Source: a bacterium (GTDB lineage Bacteria > Tectomicrobia > Entotheonellia > Entotheonellales > Entotheonellaceae). Taken from it: a stretch of 9,250 bases of DNA. A program made the position numbers and the translations under genes. Below the pieces are notes generated by a model. The model was not told where the DNA came from and ran no database searches. It saw only the letters and a program-made list of their open reading frames with translations. This document shows, one piece after another, positions 1-4,733 of this stretch; within the stretch, counting starts at the first letter, position 1; every line of letters begins with the position of its first letter. Location: assembly GCA_027294925.1 (NCBI GenBank), contig JAPULM010000250.1, positions 1 through 9,250 on the forward strand. Direction: 5' to 3'.

Positions 1-200
1 TGCTAAAATGGCTCAGCATGGTCGGAATTGCTTATCTCATACATCTCTTGCTGGTTCAATTCCGGCAGGACCTCACACCCGAGCAAGATAACGTGTTAAA
101 GATGTTCGTTTTTGGTGCCTTTTTTGCCGTATTTATTGTTGTGATTTTTTTCCACCCGATTCGAAAATTGATCAATTCGTATCGCGGCATTGAGGACTAA
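1..200 (+). CDS. C-terminal part of a small membrane protein (5' end outside window)
   Basis: The frame is open from the left edge to a TAA at 198-200, so this is probably the end of a longer gene. An ATG at 18 could also start a 60-residue protein, but I see no convincing ribosome binding site before it. The visible part has two hydrophobic stretches, GIAYLIHLLLVQF and FVFGAFFAVFIVVIFF, joined by a charged linker (RQDLTPEQDN), and ends in a basic then acidic tail (HPIRKLINSYRGIED). This predicts two membrane helices with a short hydrophilic C-terminus. I do not recognise the family. It converges on the CoA-transferase gene with only 27 bases between the two stops, and no clear terminator is visible there. 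The reading frame is fairly sure; the function is unknown. Confidence 0.5.
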   Translation, partial: LKWLSMVGIAYLIHLLLVQFRQDLTPEQDNVLKMFVFGAFFAVFIVVIFFHPIRKLINSYRGIED

Positions 201-227
201 TACGGCCTACCGCAATGCGCTACCCAC

Positions 228-1463
228 CTACAAAATGACCTTGGCCTCTCGTAATTCAACAATACCCGCCTCAGTGTAGCCCAGTAAGCCGGTCAGAATA
301 TCTTGCGTGTCCTCGCCATGCTGAGGCGCCATCTTGCGGGTGCGAATCGGTGTTTTGCTATACGTCACCGGTGTCTGGTGCCACGTTGTCCGTCCGAGTT
401 GGGGGTGGTCAAACTCGATCAGGTAGTTGTTTTCCGTCACTTGCGGATCGTCAGGCAAATCAAGGACGGTCTGCACGCGTTCCCAGATCAGGTCACCGGC
501 CTCGATCAAACGTGTTTCCCATTCGTCACGTGTACGCATCGCAAAACACTCATCCAACCTGACAATGACTTCCTCGACGTTGTCTCGGCGCGCCTGCATC
601 GAGTTGTAACGCGGGTCGGAAACCCACTCTTCATGGTCAATGGCTTTGCAGAAAGCTGGCCAGTAGCGGTCAGCTTGACCCATTGAGAAGGCGAGCCAGT
701 TGCCGTCTTTACACTTGTAAGTATTCCACAGCACGTTGCCGGGGCGCTGCCGATTTTGACGCTCGAACGCCTTGTTGGCCAGCAGTGCAATGCCATCGCG
801 CATATTGCCTAGCCACATCACGCTGCCCAGATGGGAGGCGTCCACCTTTTGCCCGACACCGAAGCGCTGCCTCGCAATCACCGCACCGAGGATACCGTAT
901 GACAGCATGATGCCGGCAATCTGGTCGGCAACCCCCGCATTGTTATAGGGCATGCCATCATCAGGTCCAGCCCAGAACAGGGAGCCGGCTCGTGCTTCGC
1001 CGCTTAGCGCAAAAGCCGGTTTGCCGGAGTCCGGGCCGTTTGGCCCATAGCCTGAGGCCGAGCCGTAGATGATCTGGGCATTGTGTTTGATGAGGTCTTC
1101 GTAGCCCAGCTCGAGGCGTTCGGCCACACCCTGACGAAAGTTTTGCACGAAGATGTCGGACTGCTTGACCAGTTGGTAGATGAGATCGCGGCCTTTTGGC
1201 TGCTTGAGGTCAATGGCGATACTTTTTTTCTGCCGATTAAGGGCCGAGAAGTAGGCGTTAATGCCGTCCCCAAGGTCCGCATTGACGCCGTTGGTGATGC
1301 TTAATCGACGACCACTATCACCCTCTAGTGACTCGACCTTGATGACTTCAGCGCCGAGATCGGCAAGCATCATAGTGGCTACTGGTCCAAACTGCCACAT
1401 CGTCCAATCAATGACACGCAGGCCATCTAGCGGCCCACTCTTGTCGGATACCCTGTTGTCCAT
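228..1463 (-). CDS. CaiB/BaiF family (class III) CoA-transferase
   Basis: This 411-residue protein belongs to the formyl-CoA/carnitine CoA-transferase family (class III), which moves CoA between carboxylic acids through an Asp-linked mixed anhydride. The N-terminal Rossmann-like part has the family hallmarks GPLDGLRVIDWT, MMLADLGAEVIKVE and SIAIDLKQPKGRDL, then VQNFRQGVAERLELGYEDL and ASGYGPNGP. The catalytic Asp is probably D180, in GVADQIAGIML, where family members carry a conserved D-x-x-x-G segment. GVGQKVDASHLGSVMW follows, and length is normal. The frame is open to an ATG at 1499, but I chose the ATG at 1463 because GGAG (1470-1473) sits 6 bases before it and the sequence then reads MDNRVSDKSGPLDGLRV. 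It appears monocistronic, with its own promoter (1521-1549). The acyl donor and acceptor cannot be read from sequence; oxalate, carnitine, racemase-type and aromatic-acid relatives all share these motifs. Confidence 0.93.
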   Translation of the reverse strand: MDNRVSDKSGPLDGLRVIDWTMWQFGPVATMMLADLGAEVIKVESLEGDSGRRLSITNGVNADLGDGINAYFSALNRQKKSIAIDLKQPKGRDLIYQLVKQSDIFVQNFRQGVAERLELGYEDLIKHNAQIIYGSASGYGPNGPDSGKPAFALSGEARAGSLFWAGPDDGMPYNNAGVADQIAGIMLSYGILGAVIARQRFGVGQKVDASHLGSVMWLGNMRDGIALLANKAFERQNRQRPGNVLWNTYKCKDGNWLAFSMGQADRYWPAFCKAIDHEEWVSDPRYNSMQARRDNVEEVIVRLDECFAMRTRDEWETRLIEAGDLIWERVQTVLDLPDDPQVTENNYLIEFDHPQLGRTTWHQTPVTYSKTPIRTRKMAPQHGEDTQDILTGLLGYTEAGIVELREAKVIL

Positions 1464-1520
1464 ACAAATCTCCATTTCCCTAACACCGATGTTCATCAAG
1501 CACGTTGAACTTAGAGGACC

Positions 1521-1549
1521 ATTCTCCCACTAGTCCGTTGCCCTGTCAA
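1521..1549 (-). promoter_or_regulatory. Candidate sigma-70 promoter for the CoA-transferase
   Basis: On the minus strand a perfect -35 box TTGACA (1544-1549) is followed after 17 bases by GAGAAT (1521-1526), a 4/6 match to the -10 consensus. Transcription would begin near 1514 and leave a leader of about 50 bases before the ATG at 1463. The -35 box lies inside a dyad (1538-1557), which suggests regulation by a DNA-binding protein. The boxes are read directly; their activity is inferred. Confidence 0.5.
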
Positions 1550-1557
1550 AAGGGCAA
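1538..1557. promoter_or_regulatory. Perfect 7-bp dyad over the -35 box, possible operator
   Basis: The arms TTGCCCT (1538-1544) and AGGGCAA (1551-1557) are exact inverted complements with a 6-base spacer GTCAAA. The dyad covers the whole TTGACA -35 box of the CoA-transferase promoter. Its size and position fit a dimeric repressor operator (TetR, GntR or MarR class are common partners of acyl-CoA genes), but no regulator gene is visible in the window. It could instead be a chance hairpin. Confidence 0.35.
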
Positions 1558-1666
1558 ATCCCATCCAGATCTACTCGGGCATGCGCTCATCGTGTTTTCC
1601 CTTTTAAGAGCTGTTTGTGTTAAGATAGCCCGGTTGTGGGGATATTGGCATGTGGCTGGCGGATTT

Positions 1667-1711
1667 CGGAATGCGGAGTGGAAGATAAGCAAGCTGTTAT
1701 TTCGCATTCCG
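1667..1711 (+). repeat. Imperfect inverted repeat / long hairpin
   Basis: CGGAATGCG (1667-1675) and CGCATTCCG (1703-1711) are perfect inverted complements. In plus-strand RNA the stem continues inward through about six more pairs, four of them G-U (roughly 1676-1681 with 1697-1702), around a loop of some 15 bases. The G-U pairs would be A-C mismatches on the other strand, so a plus-strand RNA structure is favoured. No T-run follows, so it is not a typical terminator. It may be a leader structure of the next gene or one copy of a dispersed intergenic repeat. Confidence 0.45.
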
Positions 1712-1784
1712 CACTTGTCATTCCTCATTCGTTATGTACTAGCCCCTGTCATCATGCTTAATTCTATCCGTGAATGGAGAATTC

Positions 1785-2108
1785 ATGTACGAGTTACGTA
1801 GGACTTATGTGACACAGCCAGGTCAGGAGCGACTGGTGGCGTCGATTTTGCTGAAGATGGGTGAGATGCTTGTTGAGGCTAAGCTGCGAGAGCCGTTTCA
1901 TGTCTCGTTTAATGGTGGTACCTGTCCGGGTGAGAAGTGTTTGGTCTATATGACCTGGACGGCAGAGAAGATCGAATCCCCCATGCGCACCGGCAACCAG
2001 AATCCTCCCGGCTATGCCGAGCTTAGACAGCAGCGAGAGCAGTACACCACGGATACCTGGCTCGAGATCAGTGAGTTGATGAATCGTGATAAAATGCTCG
2101 AGGTCTAG
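1785..2108 (+). CDS. Unrecognised 107-residue protein
   Basis: The frame opens with a GTG at 1770, but I chose the ATG at 1785 because GGAGA (1776-1780) stands at a fitting distance before it. The protein begins MYELRRTYVTQPGQERLVAS. It is soluble, without a signal peptide or membrane segment. It has two cysteines close together (GTCPGEKC), a conserved-looking YMTWTAEKIES strand and a charged C-terminal helix (YAELRQQREQYTTDTWLEISELMN). A beta-strand start, a helix, strands and a final helix would suit a small dimeric alpha/beta-barrel (ABM/NIPSNAP-like) fold, but this is only a guess from pattern. It lies 55 bases before recX on the same strand and may be co-transcribed with it; it is separated from the CoA-transferase by the divergent gap. 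Codon use and ribosome binding site make a real gene likely; I give no function. Confidence 0.7.
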   Translation: MYELRRTYVTQPGQERLVASILLKMGEMLVEAKLREPFHVSFNGGTCPGEKCLVYMTWTAEKIESPMRTGNQNPPGYAELRQQREQYTTDTWLEISELMNRDKMLEV

Positions 2109-2163
2109 TACTGCGTGCCGCAATGACTTTGACCGTTTGGCAGGGTGAGGATGATCGATCCAT

Positions 2164-2799
2164 ATGGCGCCAACCATTACCGCGTTTACCATCCAAAAGC
2201 GTAATAAAGAGCGGGTAAATCTCTTTCTTGATGGTGAATATGCTTTCTCGCTCAGCTTGAATACGATTTTAGGCCTGCAACGTGGTCAATGCTTGAGCCA
2301 GGTTGAGATTGACACCCTACGTCGTAAAGATGAGATCCTGCAGGCCTATCATGCCGCCCTGCGCCTGTTGGGTTATCGTCCGCGTAGTCAGGTAGAGATG
2401 AGGCGCCGCCTGCAGCGTAAGGGCTATGGACCAGAGACCGTCAGTGCGGCGTTGCAGCGGCTGGCTGACAAGCACTATCTGGACGATGACGCCTTTGCTC
2501 GTTATTGGCTTGAACAGCGACAGCGAAGCCGACCACGCGGCGCCCGTGCCATCGACTATGAGTTGCGTCAAAGGGGGGTCGACAAGGACATTATTGACCA
2601 GGTATTAAATGACCTGGATGAGGAGGCGTCGGCCTGGGCTGCCATCGAAGGGAAGTTAAATCGTTGGCGCGCTCTGGATCAAGCTGCGTTTCGAAAAAAA
2701 GCCATGGGCCTTCTCAGTCGTCGAGGGTTTAGCTACGACATCGTGCGTCATACCTGCCGCAAAGCCTGGGAAAGCATGACGGCGTTGCAAGATGAATGA
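2164..2799 (+). CDS. recX: Regulatory protein RecX
   Basis: This 211-residue protein matches the RecX family, which binds RecA filaments and inhibits RecA recombinase and coprotease activity in the cytoplasm. The N-terminal region (TITAFTIQKRNKERVNLFLDGEYAFSL, split here by its two strands) is the extra beta domain seen in longer RecX proteins. It is followed by the three-helix repeats: LLGYRPRSQVEMRRRLQRKG near residues 68-87, then LADKHYLDDDAFARYWLEQR and RGARAIDYELRQRGVD. The last repeat ends with GLLSRRGFSYDIVRHTCRKAWE. Length agrees with the long RecX class. The start at 2164 fits family N-termini, although the best purine stretch, GGGTGAGG (2143-2150), is 13 bases upstream and therefore weakly placed. 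No recA is in the window. A possible tat promoter in the gap after it suggests the next genes can be transcribed separately. Confidence 0.93.
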   Translation: MAPTITAFTIQKRNKERVNLFLDGEYAFSLSLNTILGLQRGQCLSQVEIDTLRRKDEILQAYHAALRLLGYRPRSQVEMRRRLQRKGYGPETVSAALQRLADKHYLDDDAFARYWLEQRQRSRPRGARAIDYELRQRGVDKDIIDQVLNDLDEEASAWAAIEGKLNRWRALDQAAFRKKAMGLLSRRGFSYDIVRHTCRKAWESMTALQDE

Positions 2800-2853
2800 A
2801 GCATCTACCCCCTCTGCGTCTGACCGAATGCCTGCTATATTGCCTTGCCGTCA

Positions 2854-2897
2854 TTGACACTTTTCCCCTACCCTTGATGCAATGGAGGTAGGGGAGA
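2854..2897 (+). promoter_or_regulatory. TTGACA box and 9-bp hairpin in the leader of the tat genes
   Basis: The gap between recX and the TatB-like gene contains a perfect TTGACA (2854-2859). After 18 bases comes TGCAAT (2878-2883), a 4/6 match to a -10 box. A stem formed by TCCCCTACC (2864-2872) and GGTAGGGGA (2887-2895), with a 14-base loop and two further pairs outside it (one G-U), overlaps the spacer and -10. No T-run follows on either strand, so a standard intrinsic terminator is unlikely. Either a tat promoter with an operator-like dyad or a structured leader is possible. Confidence 0.35.
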
Positions 2898-2942
2898 CAA
2901 CCTCTTGCAAAGCGCCGTGGAATTTTTTGGAGAAAGGTTTTT

Positions 2943-3275
2943 ATGCTCGGCATCGGCTTGCCGGAATTGCTGATGATCTTGGTTTTGGGATTACTGGTGC
3001 TCGGCCCGAAACGTTTGCCGGAAGTGGCGCGTATGGTTGGCCGTGCCTATGGTCAGTTACGTCGTGCTAGCGAGGAATTTCAGAATACCATTCGGCAGGA
3101 CATCGCTACCTTTGAACGTCAGGAGGATGTGAACCGCAATACGGCCGTTCGCGACGAATTGCGTGAGCGCCTTGCGGGTCTAGAAGAGGTACAAGCCTGC
3201 ATGCCGGAACAAGAGTTGGAAGCAGAGTTGGAAGTAGAGCCGGAGCAAGAACCGGAGCGTGATGCGCATGACTGA
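2943..3275 (+). CDS. tatB: Twin-arginine translocase TatA/TatB family subunit (TatB-like)
   Basis: This 110-residue protein has the standard Tat small-subunit layout. A very short N-terminus leads into one membrane helix (about residues 5-20, LPELLMILVLGLLVLG), a hinge GPKRLPEVARMVG, an amphipathic helix continuing through GRAYGQLRRASEEFQNTI, and a soluble tail. The Glu at position 8 and the LGPKRLPEVAR hinge are typical of TatB, which with TatC recognises twin-arginine signal peptides, but TatA of many non-enteric bacteria looks similar. The tail ends in a Glu-rich run of short repeats (ELEAELEVEPEQEPE). The ATG at 2943 has GGAGAAAGG (2929-2937) 5 bases upstream. Its stop overlaps the tatC start by 8 bases, which points to translational coupling. 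A separate TatA, if needed, must lie elsewhere. Confidence 0.88.
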   Translation: MLGIGLPELLMILVLGLLVLGPKRLPEVARMVGRAYGQLRRASEEFQNTIRQDIATFERQEDVNRNTAVRDELRERLAGLEEVQACMPEQELEAELEVEPEQEPERDAHD

Positions 3276-4014
3276 CGCCCCGATGCCTTTGACCGCTCAC
3301 TTGACGGAGTTGCGGTCGCGCTTGATGGCGTGTGTGATTGCTGCAGCGATCGGGTTTCTGATTTGCTATGGGTTCAAGCATCACATTGTTGCTGCCTTGC
3401 AATCCCCCCTGGTGCTGTTTGGTAAGCGGTTGACGGTGCCGTTGCAAATCATCGCTCCGGCAGAAGCGTTTTTGACGTATCTCAAAGTGAGTTTTATGGC
3501 AGGCGTGTTCTTGGCCTTGCCGGTAATGCTGTACCAACTGTGGAAATTCGTCGCCCCGGGACTGTTGCTGCATGAACGGAAGTATACGGTGCCGTTTATC
3601 GTCGGCTCGACGTCGCTATTTTATGCCGGCGGCATACTGTTTTATTTTCTCTTGCCGCTCATTATCGATTTTTTGCTGAGTTTTGCTGGGGAAAATATCA
3701 AAGCGCAATTGTCGGTAGGCTATTACGTCTCCTTCTGCATTCGCTTGATGATTGCCTTTGGGGTGGTGTTTCAGTTGCCGATGGTGGTGATCTTTTTGAC
3801 TCAGCTTGAGCTGATTTCATCTCAAGCGTTGATCAAAAATTTCCGTTATGCCGTTGTACTCACGTTTGTTACGGCAGCTATTTTAACCCCACCGGATGTG
3901 ATTTCACAGACCTTTATGGCGTTGCCTACCCTGTTGCTTTATGGGGTGAGTATTTTGATCGCCAAACGGATTGAGGCCAAGCGGGCTGAACGTGAGGCGA
4001 ACGATCCCGATTAA
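3268..4014 (+). CDS. tatC: Sec-independent protein translocase TatC
   Basis: TatC is the six-helix membrane core of the twin-arginine translocase, which exports folded proteins. The 248-residue sequence begins with the conserved cytoplasmic motif PLTAHLTELRSRL (E14 and R16 in the signal-binding region), then helix 1 (about 20-38). It carries the F-x-x-YLKVSF...P segment, FVAPGLLLHERKY with E103 (matching E. coli E103), AFGVVFQLP and TAAILTPPDVISQ (about 202-214), and has six hydrophobic stretches. At the position of E. coli E170 it has Gln169, still polar. Three starts are close together: GTG 3259, ATG 3262 and ATG 3268. I chose 3268 because GGAG (3254-3257) is then 10 bases away and the N-terminus MTDAPMPL suits the family; 3262 is also possible. 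It overlaps the TatB-like gene and is followed after 62 bases by pyrE. Confidence 0.95.
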   Translation: MTDAPMPLTAHLTELRSRLMACVIAAAIGFLICYGFKHHIVAALQSPLVLFGKRLTVPLQIIAPAEAFLTYLKVSFMAGVFLALPVMLYQLWKFVAPGLLLHERKYTVPFIVGSTSLFYAGGILFYFLLPLIIDFLLSFAGENIKAQLSVGYYVSFCIRLMIAFGVVFQLPMVVIFLTQLELISSQALIKNFRYAVVLTFVTAAILTPPDVISQTFMALPTLLLYGVSILIAKRIEAKRAEREANDPD

Positions 4015-4076
4015 CCTGTGAATTGGCGGCTTTGTATACATTGGCTGGTCGCCCTAACCTGATGGAGAAGCATCTG

Positions 4077-4652
4077 ATGACCATCGCCGATCAGGTGATT
4101 GATCTCTTGCGTACCACCGGCGCTCTGTTGGAGGGACATTTCCTGCTTACCTCCGGCTTGCACAGTCAGGCTTTTGTCCAGTGCGCCAGGCTATTGCAGT
4201 ATCCCCAACATGCCGAGGCATTGGGGGGCTGGATTGCCGATTGCCTGCGCGATGCGCCGATTGATGTGGTGATTTCACCCGCCATTGGCGGCATTGTCAT
4301 TGGGCAAGAGGTGGCACGTGCGCTGGGCGTACGAGCGCTGTTTGGCGAGCGCCAAGAGGGGGTGATGACCCTACGCCGTGGCCTTCAGTTGGCGGCCGGT
4401 GAGCGCGTGCTGGTGGTCGAGGACGTTACCACCACCGGCGGCTCAGTGCGGGAGGTCATTGGGCTGCTTGAGGCGCGTCAGGCGGTGCTTGTTGCGGTCG
4501 GCACGATTTTGGACCGTAGCACGGCTGAGATTAACTTTGCAGTGCCCCATCATGCCCTGGCATGCTTATCGATTGAGACCTACAGGCCTGAGGACTGCCC
4601 ACTCTGCAAGGCAGGTGGTCAGCCGATCAAACCCGGCAGCCGACAGGCTTGA
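4077..4652 (+). CDS. pyrE: Orotate phosphoribosyltransferase
   Basis: PyrE converts orotate and PRPP to orotidine 5'-monophosphate and pyrophosphate, the fifth step of de novo pyrimidine synthesis, in the cytoplasm. The 191-residue protein shows the N-terminal GHFLLTSGLHSQAF orotate-side segment (20-33), DVVISPAIGGIVIGQEVA (63-80) and the flexible loop FGERQEGVMTLRRG (89-102). The PRPP-binding motif VLVVEDVTTTGGSV spans 111-124. The C-terminus YRPEDCPLCKAGGQPIKPGS is usual for a large bacterial PyrE subgroup. The frame extends up to a TTG at 4023 and an ATG at 4062, but the ATG at 4077 has GGAG (4064-4067) 9 bases before it and the normal family N-terminus. It follows tatC by 62 bases, so shared transcription is possible. 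No other pyr gene is visible. Confidence 0.95.
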   Translation: MTIADQVIDLLRTTGALLEGHFLLTSGLHSQAFVQCARLLQYPQHAEALGGWIADCLRDAPIDVVISPAIGGIVIGQEVARALGVRALFGERQEGVMTLRRGLQLAAGERVLVVEDVTTTGGSVREVIGLLEARQAVLVAVGTILDRSTAEINFAVPHHALACLSIETYRPEDCPLCKAGGQPIKPGSRQA

Positions 4653-4702
4653 CGCATTACCCCGCAGCATGCTGTTGGTATTTTCCCGTGTCCCTTTCTC
4701 AG

Positions 4703-4727
4703 TTCCCCCCTGTGATCCAGGGGAGGA
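4703..4727. terminator. Possible weak terminator hairpin between converging genes
   Basis: Between pyrE and the converging large-subunit gene, CCCCTG (4707-4712) pairs with CAGGGG (4718-4723) around a 5-base loop. Two more C-G pairs and a T-A pair (4704-4706 with 4725-4727) extend it with one bulged A. The position suits a bidirectional terminator, but neither strand has a T-run after the stem. A 10-base palindrome CAGCATGCTG lies nearby at 4665-4674. Confidence 0.3.
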
Positions 4728-4733
4728 CGTGTC

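Larger units (their letters stand above)
1464..1784. other. 321-base intergenic region between divergent genes
   Basis: This gap separates the leftward CoA-transferase from the rightward 107-residue gene. It holds a minus-strand promoter with a dyad (1521-1557) and a plus-strand hairpin (1667-1711). Just after the hairpin, the unit CATTCC occurs again at 1720-1725 and CATTC at 1727-1731, giving a degenerate repeated look. I found no persuasive plus-strand promoter for the 107-residue gene: TTGTCA at 1715-1720 has no good -10 at the right distance. Small open frames in this gap have no ribosome binding sites and look accidental. Confidence 0.6.

Noticed and set aside
1505..1801. 98-codon plus-strand open frame in the gap before the 107-residue gene
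   Set aside because: It runs through the promoter, dyad and hairpin and has no ribosome binding site or protein-like composition.
3106..3573. 155-codon minus-strand open frame over the tat genes
   Set aside because: It is antisense to two clearly recognised genes and its translation, rich in Gln, His and Arg, looks like an artefact.
4023..4076. Longer PyrE starting from TTG at 4023 or ATG at 4062
   Set aside because: Neither has a ribosome binding site; GGAG at 4064-4067 serves the ATG at 4077, which gives the normal PyrE length.
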